DNA of 26,931 nucleotides from an uncultured Collinsella sp. (GCA_947001705.1 CAMQHT010000033.1:1-26931), one strand, 5' to 3'; counted from the first letter of the stretch, positions 13,652 through 22,995 are shown. The notes: generated by a model not told the origin, from the letters alone. Numbers and translations: made by a program.

Positions 13652-16138
13652 CTAAAGCGAGAAATACTCGCTTTCAGCGGATAAGTTCGGCCCCAACCAC
13701 GGATCGCCCGTCAAGAAGAACTCCGGCCAGCGCTGCATGAACAGGGCCTGTTCGCGCTTCCAGCGGCGCAGTTTTTCCTCGTTGGCCTCTTCCCTGCCGC
13801 GCGAGGTGAACTCGTAGTGATACAGCTCGGCATAGGGTGTAAAGATGGTGCGGTAGCCCGCCTCCCACACGCGCAGGCAAAAGTCTGCGTCGTTAAAACC
13901 GACGGCGAACTTCTCGTTGTAGCTGCCAACCTGCTCAAATACGTCACGTCGGACCATCTGACAGGCGCCCGTCACGGCACTAAAGTTGCCCGGGCGCACA
14001 GCGCGGGCAAGATAGCCCTCGCGCTTTGCCGAGAAATCCTGGTTGGCATGGGCAAGTGCGCCACGCACGCCAACCAAAATGCCGGCATGTTGCACCAGAT
14101 GATCGGCAAAGTAGAGTTTGGCGCCCACCACGCCCGCATCGGGACGCTGCAGATACCCCATCATCTCTTCGATAAAATCGGGGCTTATGACCTCGGTATC
14201 GTTGTTGAGCAGCAGCAGATAGTCGCCCTTGGCATGCTCCACGCCAAAGTTAATGATCTGGGAGTAATTGAACTCACCCGGCCAGTACGCAACGCGCGCG
14301 ATGCCCTTGCCTTCGGATGCTGCAGCCACGCGCTCTGACAGGGTTTCGTAATACGCAAACGTCTCCGGGGCTTCGCTGTTGTTCTCCACCAAGACGATCT
14401 CGTAATTGGTATACGTGGCCTTCTGGGCGATCGACATCACACAGGCGTCAAGCGTCTCAATGTGATCCTTGGTGGGAATCACAATGCTCACCAGCGGCGC
14501 AGGCTCCGGCAGCGCAAAGCGCATGCGGTAGACAAACGGCGTCTCGGTCTCCTCGACCGTTCCGCAAATGCCCAGCGCGTTAAAGTGGCGCTGCAGCGCA
14601 AGACGACCGGCTTCAATAGCATACGGCTTGCTATCGGCAGAGCCATCGGCGGTCGACCCCGGATGAACGCGCCAGTGATACAGCACGTGCGCAACATGTT
14701 CAAACCGCGCGCCCGCCGCAAGGCAGCGGAGCGTCAGGTCGTAGTCCTGGGCACCCGCAACGTCTTCTGGGGACGTGCCGATACGATCGATAAGCGCCTT
14801 CTCCACCATCAGGAAATGCGTCACGCAGTTATGGCTATAGAGCAAGTCTACATTGAGCTTGGTCTTAAAGACCGGCTGGCCCCACTCCCCCGTTTTCTGA
14901 AACATGTCCTCGTCGCAGAACAGGACCTGGGGACGCTCGCCCTCGGCAGCATTGTTCAGCGCGGCAACATAGTGGAACAACGCGTCCGGCTCCAGAATGT
15001 CATCGTGGTCCAAGAACGCGATGTAGTCGCCCATCGCTTGCTCAATACCCGCGTTGGTGTTGACCACAATGCCGCCGTTGCCGGGCAGCCCAAAGCGACG
15101 AACGCGCTCGTCGTGGGCGCCTGCCGCAAGGTCGGCAACCGCATCCCATTCAGGTGAGGCATCCATAAGGAGCAATTCCCAGTTGTCATAGCTCTGGGCT
15201 AGCACCGAGTCCAGCAGCTCGCGCAGGTAGACTCGATCGGTCTTGTAGCACGGCACCACAATGCTCACGAGCGGCCTATAGGCAAAGGCCGCCGAAGCGA
15301 CACGCTGGCACGCCAAATCGCCCGGCTTTGCGCGATGCTGCTCAAACCAACGTCGATAAGCTGCGTCGTCTGCACGCGCGTCCTTCATACGGTTCCAGCT
15401 GTCGTCGACCATGCCGTTGTACAGGCGACCATCCATGGCGCAAAACCCGCTCTGGATCTGCTCTGTGGGATCGCTCACAATCGCGACAAAATCTCGTATA
15501 TCCTGAGGCATCTCAACGCTCAGAAACGTTTTATTGACGCGGCATCCGTCCTGCTGCGGCACATCGACCTGCGACTCAAACACATGCACGGTGACATCGA
15601 TGGCATTCATATGCGTATCGGAGATCTGGAACTCGGGTGCGCACTGGGGGTCTCCCGCCCAGGTAACCTCATAGCGCCACACCGCGCCGGAGTCTGCCGG
15701 CAAATAGCGAATGGCATCGATCTCGTAGCGACCGCAGCATTCGCCACGCTGCGCATCGCGGATAAGCGCGCACAGCGCAGGCTTTGCTTTGTAGTTAATC
15801 TTGGATTCCAGCTTGGCCACGCGGCTATCGAGGCGAATAGAGCCCAACCTTTGACCACCGGATGCAAAAACGACATCCATCGACGAGCCATCCAAAAACG
15901 GAAGTACCATGACGGCGAGCTCGCGCTCGTAACCGGAAACGGAAGGGCAAAGCGCCAGCACACGGCCATGATCGACCGGGAGCACCAGCGACGGCACACG
16001 AGAACCGCTCGTCGTCGCATGGACAAACGCTTGAGAACCCTCCCGCTCAATAAGCGCGGCGACATCCTGACCGGCAAAACGAAGCAGCACAAACAGACGG
16101 CCCTGGCTGCGGCAAAGTGCCAAACGTTTGATACTCAT
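13652..16138 (-). CDS. Large glycosyltransferase with two tandem GT2 (GT-A fold) domains
   Basis: An 828-aa protein. Residues 1-285 form a domain I cannot name. The first GT2 domain (about 289-500) starts PLVSIVVPCYKT and has the metal-binding motif DHDD at 377-380. The second (about 548-775) starts PLVSIVIPTKDH and has NNDTE at 645-649, then the GACQMVRRDVFEQVGSYNEKF and ADFCLRV segments typical of rhamnosyltransferase-like GT2 enzymes. Two active sites suggest successive addition of two sugars, or a bifunctional polymerase, in surface polysaccharide synthesis at the cytoplasmic face. No membrane segment is obvious. ATG 16138 directly abuts the stop of the preceding gene, implying translational coupling at the end of the operon. 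The donor sugars cannot be read from the sequence. Confidence 0.9.
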   Translation of the reverse strand: MSIKRLALCRSQGRLFVLLRFAGQDVAALIEREGSQAFVHATTSGSRVPSLVLPVDHGRVLALCPSVSGYERELAVMVLPFLDGSSMDVVFASGGQRLGSIRLDSRVAKLESKINYKAKPALCALIRDAQRGECCGRYEIDAIRYLPADSGAVWRYEVTWAGDPQCAPEFQISDTHMNAIDVTVHVFESQVDVPQQDGCRVNKTFLSVEMPQDIRDFVAIVSDPTEQIQSGFCAMDGRLYNGMVDDSWNRMKDARADDAAYRRWFEQHRAKPGDLACQRVASAAFAYRPLVSIVVPCYKTDRVYLRELLDSVLAQSYDNWELLLMDASPEWDAVADLAAGAHDERVRRFGLPGNGGIVVNTNAGIEQAMGDYIAFLDHDDILEPDALFHYVAALNNAAEGERPQVLFCDEDMFQKTGEWGQPVFKTKLNVDLLYSHNCVTHFLMVEKALIDRIGTSPEDVAGAQDYDLTLRCLAAGARFEHVAHVLYHWRVHPGSTADGSADSKPYAIEAGRLALQRHFNALGICGTVEETETPFVYRMRFALPEPAPLVSIVIPTKDHIETLDACVMSIAQKATYTNYEIVLVENNSEAPETFAYYETLSERVAAASEGKGIARVAYWPGEFNYSQIINFGVEHAKGDYLLLLNNDTEVISPDFIEEMMGYLQRPDAGVVGAKLYFADHLVQHAGILVGVRGALAHANQDFSAKREGYLARAVRPGNFSAVTGACQMVRRDVFEQVGSYNEKFAVGFNDADFCLRVWEAGYRTIFTPYAELYHYEFTSRGREEANEEKLRRWKREQALFMQRWPEFFLTGDPWLGPNLSAESEYFSL

Positions 16139-17206
16139 CTACACTTCTCGCTTTCCCAGGGCGTTCGCTGCCATGCGTTTGCAGGCACCCAGGCGCCCAA
16201 ACCTCAAGACGTCGTAATCGAACATGAGCTTTTTGCACAAACGAGCAGCAGGGGCCTTACCGATAAGTGCCGCGCGCACCATGGCGGCAACCGAAGGAGC
16301 ACATTGTGCGAGCGCAGCATCGTTGTCCACGGCAGAACCGTTAAGCGCCGCGGCAACGGCAGCAAACACTTTGCCGCAGTCCGAACCCAGCAACCTCAGC
16401 GCATCGTACAGCACCAGATCACACAGGAAGTACGCCAGGTCATCAGCATGCTGTGCGTCGAGACCGTCGCGCTGCCAGTCAGCCAGCATAGCGGAGTAAA
16501 TCTTCACGTGCTCCAGCAGACGTGTCTCGTCGTCGTAGCGCATGGTGTCCATGAGCGAACCCTTGCGAGCCACGCGATAGTCGTACAACTTGTTCGAGAT
16601 AAGCGCGGTCTTGTGCGAACGACCGTACACGGCAAAGTCGAAGACCTGGTCCTCGCCATACTTAACGGTTTCGTCGAACACGATCCCGTTGCCCAGCAAG
16701 AAGTCGCGCTTGCAGGCGGTGCGCCATGCAAAGGGACGAGACGCTTCCTTAAACAGCAGGTCGGAGCTATAGCCCTCAAACGACACATCGCGCGGGCTAA
16801 GCACATAGTTAAGCCACGGATACCCCGCCTCCAGCGGATACGGGTTCGCGCCAAAGGTCAACACGTCGCAGTCCTCGCGCTCAAAGGCATCGACGATCAC
16901 GCGGCATGCATCGGGCGTAAAGCGGTCGTCGGAATCCAAGAACGCGACAATAGGCGCCGTGGACGCGGCGATGCCTGCATTGCGCGCGCTCGACAGGCCC
17001 CCGTTCTCTTTATCGACCAACGTAAAGCGCGCGTCCTTTTCGCAATAGGCAGCCGCAATATCGCGCGAACCGTCCGGCGAGCCATCGTTGACCAGCACGC
17101 CTTCCCAATCGGGCATGTCCTGCGCAAGCAGGGAGTCCAGGCACCAGGCCAGGCACTCCTCCACCTTATAGATGGGAACGACAACGGAAATCTTGGGGGT
17201 AGTCAT
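16139..17206 (-). CDS. GT2 family glycosyltransferase
   Basis: A 355-aa cytoplasmic GT2 enzyme. The N-terminus PKISVVVPIYKVEECLAWCLDSLL and VNDGSPDGS form the nucleotide-sugar binding half; LDSDD (about residues 90-94) is the metal-binding DxD-type motif. Conserved GEDQVFDF and a helical C-terminal half follow. I chose ATG 17206 over an in-frame TTG at 17212 because the SD AGGAG then sits nine bases upstream rather than three. It starts 12 bases after the preceding glycosyltransferase stop and ends against the start of the double-GT2 gene, so it is an internal operon gene. Its likely role is transfer of one sugar in a surface glycan; donor and acceptor are unknown. Confidence 0.88.
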   Translation of the reverse strand: MTTPKISVVVPIYKVEECLAWCLDSLLAQDMPDWEGVLVNDGSPDGSRDIAAAYCEKDARFTLVDKENGGLSSARNAGIAASTAPIVAFLDSDDRFTPDACRVIVDAFEREDCDVLTFGANPYPLEAGYPWLNYVLSPRDVSFEGYSSDLLFKEASRPFAWRTACKRDFLLGNGIVFDETVKYGEDQVFDFAVYGRSHKTALISNKLYDYRVARKGSLMDTMRYDDETRLLEHVKIYSAMLADWQRDGLDAQHADDLAYFLCDLVLYDALRLLGSDCGKVFAAVAAALNGSAVDNDAALAQCAPSVAAMVRAALIGKAPAARLCKKLMFDYDVLRFGRLGACKRMAANALGKREV

Positions 17207-17218
17207 AGCCAAGTGCTC

Positions 17219-18337
17219 CTACTGTGCGGCCGGCACGTCATCGGGATGCGGATTATCGCCGTAGGTGCGCTGATACGTCAGCACGCGCCAGACCAGCGGC
17301 AGGCCGCCAATCTTAAAGTAGTGCTTAAACGTATTGAGCTTGCCGGGCTTCTTAAAGTCAAAGCGCGAATCGATATAAGCACGGGGCGACTTGACCATCA
17401 GGCGCAAGTCGGTCTCGCCGCGCGGATCGAACAGCGACAGATCAAAGCGACCGGCATCCCAATCGGCCTTGAGCTCGGGCGAAGCCTTCTCCCAAAACTG
17501 CTCGCGCAGCTCATCGACCAGACGCTCGTCATTCCAGCGATACGTATCGACCTTCATGCGCATTAAAATGCCCTGGAGCTGAACCTTGAGCTCGGGACGT
17601 TCATCCAAAAAACGTTGCATCTCGGCATATTCGTCGCACACGCAAAACACCTTGTTGGGCGAATTAACAGAGCTCTTCTCATTGTCCTGGCGATAGCACA
17701 GGATGGGGTCCGCAATAAACGCGGCACGCTCGGCGCACGCCCAGACCTTAAAGTTAAAGCCTGCGTCCTGATACGAGGCGCCCGGCGTGGGAAGGAACCG
17801 AATCTGATTGTCGTTGAGGAACTCGCGCCGATAGATGGCAGACCAAATGGAAGGTTTGCGGTAGAAGATGCCAGGGCGATCGACGGGGCGATACGCGGCG
17901 CCCGTCATATGCTCATCGATAATCCCAAACAGCTCACGGCGCTCACTGGGCGCGGACCAATACAGGTAAAAGTCGCCCTTTACCACATCGGCATGCTCAG
18001 CATCGGCCTTGGCAACCAGCTTTTGGAGCGAATCCTCAAACATAAAGTCGTCGGACTCAAGGATGCCCACGTACTCGCCGCGCGCCATCTCCAGGCCGCG
18101 GTTCATCGAGTCACCGTAGCCGCTGTTGGCCTTGTCGATCATCTTCACACGGGGGTCGCGCTCCATGTACTCGCGGATGATATCCGGCGAGCTATCGGTG
18201 GAACCGTCATTGATACAGATGATCTCGATGTCCTTAAGCGTCTGCGCCACGGCGGAATCGAGGCACTCGCACAGGTAGCGTTCGACATTGCAAATGGGGA
18301 CAAGCAGCGAAACTTTAGGGGTATCAGAGTTCTGCAA
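17219..18337 (-). CDS. GT2 family glycosyltransferase, paralogue of the 19459-20562 gene
   Basis: A 372-aa GT2 enzyme beginning KVSLLVPICNVERYLCECLDSAVAQTL, with INDGSTDSSPDII and the acidic ESDD motif at 94-97. KANSGYGDSMNRGLEMARGEYVGILESDDFM is shared almost residue for residue with the gene at 19459-20562, and their DNA is also closely similar over this half. The C-terminal halves diverge, which fits duplication followed by acceptor specialisation. The start is TTG 18337, supported by a strong SD (AGGAGGT) five to six bases upstream. A 74-bp gap separates it from the upstream gene, the largest in this operon, so an internal promoter is possible although none is clear. Confidence 0.88.
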   Translation of the reverse strand: MQNSDTPKVSLLVPICNVERYLCECLDSAVAQTLKDIEIICINDGSTDSSPDIIREYMERDPRVKMIDKANSGYGDSMNRGLEMARGEYVGILESDDFMFEDSLQKLVAKADAEHADVVKGDFYLYWSAPSERRELFGIIDEHMTGAAYRPVDRPGIFYRKPSIWSAIYRREFLNDNQIRFLPTPGASYQDAGFNFKVWACAERAAFIADPILCYRQDNEKSSVNSPNKVFCVCDEYAEMQRFLDERPELKVQLQGILMRMKVDTYRWNDERLVDELREQFWEKASPELKADWDAGRFDLSLFDPRGETDLRLMVKSPRAYIDSRFDFKKPGKLNTFKHYFKIGGLPLVWRVLTYQRTYGDNPHPDDVPAAQ

Positions 18338-18411
18338 GAGAACCTCCTGTTGAGTAGCGTGTAACAGGGTTATTTTAACAGCCGAGTTGCGGCGAGCGGC
18401 AGCGCTTGGAA

Positions 18412-19452
18412 TTAGATAAAGCGCTCCAGGCAGGCTTTGAGACCGCGAGTCGAAAGATAGAACAGCGTGGCGTCTGCCATCGAAACGCCCGAGGTCGCCG
18501 CAACGAGCTTGTGGGCAACACGGCGAACGGCGCCCTTAGCAGGCATATCTGCCCAGTCCGTTCCCAAAAATGTCGCGAGGTCCATGTTGACGCGAGCCGC
18601 CACGCGATGGAAGTCATCGGCATCCAAGCGCGCCAGGTCGAACACAGTTAGGTCCAAAAACCAAGTTATCAGCTCGCCGGGGCACAGGTCTAAAAGACCG
18701 TAGGCCGCCCAGTCCTCCAAGACCTCCTCGAGCATCCTCATGTGGGCGTCAAGCTTTTTGGCGCGAGCCTCGGCACTGTTGAACTCGTGCGTCGCCGATT
18801 CACTCTCCATCACGTAGTGGTAGAACTTGTCCGGCATGACGACGGTCTTGCGGGCAAGCGCATAAGCCGCAAATTGGAAGACGACGTCCTCGCCCAAAGC
18901 CAAACCGGGGGCGAAGCGAATGCCTTCGCGATTGAGCAGCTCGCGCGAAAAAGCCGCACGGCAGGCATAGGGCTGCGCATTCGAATGGAACAGTAGTTGG
19001 GGATCACGGGCGCCGAAGGTACCAGCTTTGGGGCTCATGAGTTGCTGGACGCGTTTGGGGGCAGCATCGGCAGGTTCACAGACGCCGCCAAAAACGGCGG
19101 CCTCGGCATCCGCAGACTCCATGACATGCAACACGCGCTCGACCGTCTGGGCATCGATGTAATCGTCGGCGTCCACAAAAAAGACGGTCTCGCCCTCGGC
19201 GGCATCGATGCCGGCGTTTCGAGCGCACGAGACACCCTCGTTTTTCTGGTCAATCACCAGCACACGTCCGTCGGTCTGTGCCATTTGATGCAAGACGCTC
19301 AGGGAATCATCAGTCGATCCGTCATTGACACAAACGACCTGAATCGAGCGCTCGGACTGTGCCAACAGCGAGTCGAGGCATCGCTGAATCGAGCGTGCCG
19401 AGTTGTATACGGGAACGACGATGGTCGCTTTGGGGGTCGAAGCCTCTCCCAT
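18412..19452 (-). CDS. GT2 family glycosyltransferase
   Basis: A 346-aa GT2 enzyme. KATIVVPVYNSARSIQRCLDSLLAQS and VNDGSTDDS bind the nucleotide sugar; VDADD at 93-97 is the metal motif, and ALGEDVVFQFAAYALA is the conserved motif also seen in the 16139-17206 gene (GEDQVFDF). The remainder is helical and family-variable. ATG 19452 begins six bases after the stop of the upstream gene, with a G-rich SD (GAGGGGG) overlapping that gene's end, which suggests coupling. Substrates are not predictable. Confidence 0.88.
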   Translation of the reverse strand: MGEASTPKATIVVPVYNSARSIQRCLDSLLAQSERSIQVVCVNDGSTDDSLSVLHQMAQTDGRVLVIDQKNEGVSCARNAGIDAAEGETVFFVDADDYIDAQTVERVLHVMESADAEAAVFGGVCEPADAAPKRVQQLMSPKAGTFGARDPQLLFHSNAQPYACRAAFSRELLNREGIRFAPGLALGEDVVFQFAAYALARKTVVMPDKFYHYVMESESATHEFNSAEARAKKLDAHMRMLEEVLEDWAAYGLLDLCPGELITWFLDLTVFDLARLDADDFHRVAARVNMDLATFLGTDWADMPAKGAVRRVAHKLVAATSGVSMADATLFYLSTRGLKACLERFI

Positions 19453-19458
19453 GTCGAC

Positions 19459-20562
19459 CTACCCCCTCAGCGATTCGATGAGGAAGGCGGCGACCACGCC
19501 TGGGCCTCCAACCGAGGCGTAGTATTTGGCGCGTCCCAGGGCGCCGTCCGTCGCAAAGTGCGGGTGCTCGTCCACCCAAGCTTCAGGGTCTTTGAGGATC
19601 GCAGCAAGATTCGCGCGCTTCCACGGCTTAAGGTCGTCCAGCGAAAAGTCTCCTGCGTCCAAGGAGGCCTGGAACTCCTTGGTCATCTGGACCAGGAACT
19701 CTTTATAGAACTTAGGCGCCAGGCGCACGTAGTTCCACATGTACGAATCGTACTTAATAAGTTGATTGAACTTGAGCATGCGCGCGACGTCATCACTTGC
19801 GTGATTGCGAGCGTAATCCTCTCGGATCCAGCGCTCGATCTCGGCATATTCGGCATTGACGCAACAGACCTTGGCCGAAGAATTGACCGAGGAGTTCTCG
19901 TTGTCCTGGCGATACGAAAGTACGGCATCGTGCAGGTAAACGGCCTTGTCGGCGCACGCGATCACCTTAAAGGCAAACGACGTGTCCTGGAAAGAGGCAC
20001 CCGGGGTCGGCAAGAACTTGATGCCGTTGCGCTCAAGAAAATCGCGACGGTAGACGGCCGACCAAATCGAGGGCTTTTGCTTAAAGAACTGTGTCGTGTC
20101 GCTTGGGTGCACCGGTTTGCCGCAGTCTTTGGGCTTAAACATCTCGTGCAGCGAGCGGCGCTCCTCGGGCTTGGACCAGTAGAAGTCAAAGTTCGCCTTC
20201 GCAAAGTCGGCATTGCAGCCCTCGGCCGCCGACACAAGCTTCTCCAGCGCGTCGGGCGCCATAAAGTCATCGGACTCCAAGATACCCACGTACTCGCCGC
20301 GTGCCATCTCCAGGCCGCGGTTCATCGAGTCGCCGTAGCCGCTGTTGGCCTTGTCGATCATCTTGACGCGCCCATCGCGCTCCATATACTCGCGGATAAT
20401 CGCCGGCGAGTTATCGGTCGACCCGTCGTTAATGCAGATGATCTCAATATCCTTGAGCGTCTGCGCCAGGGCGGAATCAAGACACTCGCGCAGGTAGCGC
20501 TGAACATTGTAAATGGGAATAAGCAGCGACAGAACAGGGCTGCCAGAGGCGTTAGTAGACAA
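19459..20562 (-). CDS. GT2 family glycosyltransferase, first gene of the operon
   Basis: A 367-aa GT2 enzyme beginning VLSLLIPIYNVQRYLRECLDSALAQTL, with INDGSTDNSPAII and ESDD at 96-99. It is the tandem paralogue of the 17219-18337 gene, sharing the GYGDSMNRGLEMARGEYVG block and FLPTPGASFQDT/FLPTPGASYQDA. The start is TTG 20562 with SD AAGGAG six bases upstream. It leads the five-gene minus-strand glycosyltransferase operon and faces the acyltransferase gene across 112 bp that must contain promoters for both directions. Confidence 0.88.
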   Translation of the reverse strand: MSTNASGSPVLSLLIPIYNVQRYLRECLDSALAQTLKDIEIICINDGSTDNSPAIIREYMERDGRVKMIDKANSGYGDSMNRGLEMARGEYVGILESDDFMAPDALEKLVSAAEGCNADFAKANFDFYWSKPEERRSLHEMFKPKDCGKPVHPSDTTQFFKQKPSIWSAVYRRDFLERNGIKFLPTPGASFQDTSFAFKVIACADKAVYLHDAVLSYRQDNENSSVNSSAKVCCVNAEYAEIERWIREDYARNHASDDVARMLKFNQLIKYDSYMWNYVRLAPKFYKEFLVQMTKEFQASLDAGDFSLDDLKPWKRANLAAILKDPEAWVDEHPHFATDGALGRAKYYASVGGPGVVAAFLIESLRG

Positions 20563-20628
20563 ATGTGCTCCTTAGGAAATACCTGTCGTTTCATGGTATC
20601 AAAGGGCCAGCGCGCCAGCGGGCGTTTA

Positions 20629-20634
20629 TATAAT
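20629..20634 (+). promoter_or_regulatory. Candidate -10 element for the acyltransferase gene
   Basis: A perfect TATAAT hexamer lies 41 bp before the acyltransferase start, in the divergent intergenic region. No good -35 is seen 17 bases upstream, where the sequence is G+C-rich, so the promoter call is weak. Confidence 0.35.
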
Positions 20635-20674
20635 CTATGGAGCTCGCAGAGGCAAACCGATAAGAAAGGACGTC

Positions 20675-21805
20675 ATGCAGCCCAAAGCCGCACGCAACAT
20701 ACCCATCGAAGCACTGCGTTTGGTTGCGGTCGCCGGCATCGCGGTGTTCCACACCTTTCAGTGGACCTTCCAAGCCGCCTGCGTCGGCGCCGTAGAATAT
20801 GCCCCACTTGCGATGTCCCCCTATTCCGGCGTGCTCGGTTTTATTAACTTGCTGGGCTGCTGGGCCAACGAGGTCTTCTTTATGATCTCGGGCTATTTTC
20901 TCATCGCTTCGGCCGCGCGTGCTTGGGACGGTGGAGCAACGTGGAAGTCGCAAATGCAACGGGCGGCGCAGCGCCTTGGCAAGGTCATCTTGCCTACTGC
21001 GTTTTATTGCCTCATGGCGCTCGCGTGGTCCACGGTCGTCTCACCCATTCCCGATGTCTCCCTGCACGCGCACTATTGGTACACGCTGGGGCTTGAGTTT
21101 ATCTGGGTCTATGCCGCCACGGTCTTCATGGCGCCATGGTTTGGACTGGCTAAGAGTCGACTCCCCCAGAAAACCTACAAGACGACGGTCATCGCCGTTG
21201 GCATCCTCGCATTTGTTGTTAACGGGTATTTAGCCGCTATGAGTGCGACAAGCGCCGGCGAGTTTTCTTGGCTCCAAAAGCTCATGAGCGCTACCACGTA
21301 CGTAGTCGCGTTTTTGATCGGCGGACTGCTCCGCGACGTAACCGGCGCCATGGATTCGGACAAGGCGGGCGCCTTAGGCACGCGGTCGCTCGCAGCGGTT
21401 TTGGTGCTCGCCACCATCCTGGAAGGAGCACTCTCCTTCACCGGCAACCTCACGGCGATGGCAGTCCTCTCCTACAAATCAACCTCGTTGATCTCGTTTG
21501 TCCTCGCTGCCGCCTCTCTGCTCTTTGCGGCGACCCGGCGCAGTGCCTCAGGCAATCCACGGACCGCAGGTGTCATCGTCACCTTATCGACCGCCACGCT
21601 TGGTTTCTATGTGATGCAGTCGCTCACCAGTAGCCTGTGGCGTCCCGTCTTCAATACGTTGCTCGCAAACATACTGATCAGCCAAAACAGCCCGGCAGCT
21701 ATATGTATCGTCACAGGCACCGTCATTAGCATCGTCTTTGCCTTAGCGCTCCTCATCATCGATGCTGCTAGAAGCCTTATCGCTCGCAAGCTCAAGCGGC
21801 AATAG
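20675..21805 (+). CDS. Membrane acyltransferase, acyltransferase-3 family
   Basis: A 376-aa polytopic membrane protein with about ten hydrophobic segments. The N-terminus PIEALRLVAVAGIAVFHTF matches the first helix of the acyltransferase-3 family (OafA/WecH type), including the Arg and the His considered catalytic; NEVFFMISGYFL matches the usual VxxFFxISGFL motif. Such enzymes move acetyl or other acyl groups onto extracytoplasmic sugars. ATG 20675 has SD AAGAAAGGA upstream. Its divergent placement beside the glycosyltransferase operon and ahead of another glycosyltransferase suggests it modifies the same surface glycan. The sequence does not show which acyl group it moves. Confidence 0.87.
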   Translation: MQPKAARNIPIEALRLVAVAGIAVFHTFQWTFQAACVGAVEYAPLAMSPYSGVLGFINLLGCWANEVFFMISGYFLIASAARAWDGGATWKSQMQRAAQRLGKVILPTAFYCLMALAWSTVVSPIPDVSLHAHYWYTLGLEFIWVYAATVFMAPWFGLAKSRLPQKTYKTTVIAVGILAFVVNGYLAAMSATSAGEFSWLQKLMSATTYVVAFLIGGLLRDVTGAMDSDKAGALGTRSLAAVLVLATILEGALSFTGNLTAMAVLSYKSTSLISFVLAAASLLFAATRRSASGNPRTAGVIVTLSTATLGFYVMQSLTSSLWRPVFNTLLANILISQNSPAAICIVTGTVISIVFALALLIIDAARSLIARKLKRQ

Positions 21806-21869
21806 ACATGCTGCCGTCAGACCCTAAAGCCGCTGCACCCGTGGCAGGTTCCTGCGTTTTATTCAAAGC

Positions 21870-21900
21870 TTGCCGCCAAGGCGCGCCAAGCCTTTACAAT
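21870..21900 (+). promoter_or_regulatory. Possible sigma-70-type promoter for the GlfT-like gene
   Basis: TTGCCG at 21870-21875 and TACAAT at 21895-21900, 19 bases apart, lie about 75 bp ahead of the chosen start. The spacing is longer than ideal, so this is only a candidate. Confidence 0.3.
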
Positions 21901-21975
21901 AGGACAGTCTCAAGGACGTATTCGATAGCTTCCGCGCAGCACTCGCCCGCCGCGCGTGAAAGGATATATTGCCCC

Positions 21976-22995
21976 ATGCCTTCAACCCTCCCCGCTCCCA
22001 TCGATAAGCTCGCCATCGTCGTCGTTACGTACAAGCGCCAGGAACTCCTGGCCAACTTGTTCGACTCCATGACCGAGCTCACGGCAACGCCCTGGCGCAT
22101 CGTGATTGTCGATAACGAGAATTCGCGCGAGACCGAGGCCATGTGCACCGCATTCAACGAGCGCTTGGCCAACCTGTGGGGCATCGACACCGAGCAGCCC
22201 GACGCGCAGGGCGGCACCGACCGCGTCATCTACGCACCGCAGCTCGAAAACGGCGGCGGTGCGGGCGGCTTCTCCGCCGGCACTAAATGCGCCTACGACC
22301 TGGGCGCCCAGTGGTTCTGGGTGATGGACGACGACGTGCTCGTCATCCCCGAAGGCATCGAGCGCTTGGCCAAGTGGACCGACCGCTACGATGTCATCCA
22401 GGGTTCGCGCCTGGACTTCGACGGCGGCGCGTTCTTTTGGCAGTACCAACTGATCCTTTCGCTCGGCATTCCAAACCCTGTCGCCAAGTGGGATCTGGGT
22501 CCCGAGGGCTACCGCACCATGAACCAGCTGTGCTTTGAGGGCGGCATGTTCTCGCGCCGCGTGGTCGACAAGATTGGCCTGCCCGACGCGCGCTTCTTTA
22601 TCTACGGCGACGATGCCTGCTATGGCTACGTGGCCAGCCAGCACTTCCCCGCCGCCGTTGTTGCCGACGTGGTTCTCAAGCGCGCCCGCGCTGTCTCTAA
22701 CTGGGATATCGCCGGCAAGCGCCAGCTCAACTCTACGAGCGACACCAACCGTTACTACATCATGCGCAACCGCGGTTATCTGGCCCGCTACATGCAGATC
22801 TACGGCGACTATCACCCCGTGCTGTTCCGTCTGGGCAACGCCGCGACCTTCTGCAAGGAATTTATTCGCCTGGCCGCCGTTGACAAGTGCTTTAAGACCG
22901 GAATTCCGGCGCTGCGCCGCGGCATGAAGGACGCCCGCAAGATCATCAAGGACCCCAACTGGAAGCCCATGCCGCCCATGAAGGACACCGAGTAA
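21976..22995 (+). CDS. GT2 glycosyltransferase, galactofuranosyltransferase GlfT-like
   Basis: A 339-aa enzyme. LAIVVVTYKRQELLANLFDSM opens the GT-A fold, ENGGGAGGFSAGTKCAYDLGAQWFWVMDDDV (DDD at 118-120) resembles GlfT1/GlfT2-type and rhamnosyltransferase GT2 proteins, and YGDDACYGYV holds a further conserved acidic pair. The likely role is adding galactofuranose or a similar sugar to a cell-wall glycan; the exact sugar is inferred only from this resemblance. I chose ATG 21976, with GAAAGGA about 12 bases upstream, because the fold begins immediately after it. An in-frame ATG at 21808 would add 56 residues that look non-homologous. It ends 24 bp from the convergent AAA-ATPase gene, with no obvious terminator between. 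Confidence 0.85.
   Translation: MPSTLPAPIDKLAIVVVTYKRQELLANLFDSMTELTATPWRIVIVDNENSRETEAMCTAFNERLANLWGIDTEQPDAQGGTDRVIYAPQLENGGGAGGFSAGTKCAYDLGAQWFWVMDDDVLVIPEGIERLAKWTDRYDVIQGSRLDFDGGAFFWQYQLILSLGIPNPVAKWDLGPEGYRTMNQLCFEGGMFSRRVVDKIGLPDARFFIYGDDACYGYVASQHFPAAVVADVVLKRARAVSNWDIAGKRQLNSTSDTNRYYIMRNRGYLARYMQIYGDYHPVLFRLGNAATFCKEFIRLAAVDKCFKTGIPALRRGMKDARKIIKDPNWKPMPPMKDTE

Noticed and set aside
15335..17566. 743-codon plus-strand open frame
   Set aside because: It lies antisense to three glycosyltransferase genes, has no convincing start site, and encodes no recognisable domain.
21808..21975. Longer start for the GlfT-like glycosyltransferase at ATG 21808
   Set aside because: The added 56 residues do not look like a GT2 N-terminus, and the stretch contains a possible promoter; ATG 21976 begins right at the fold.
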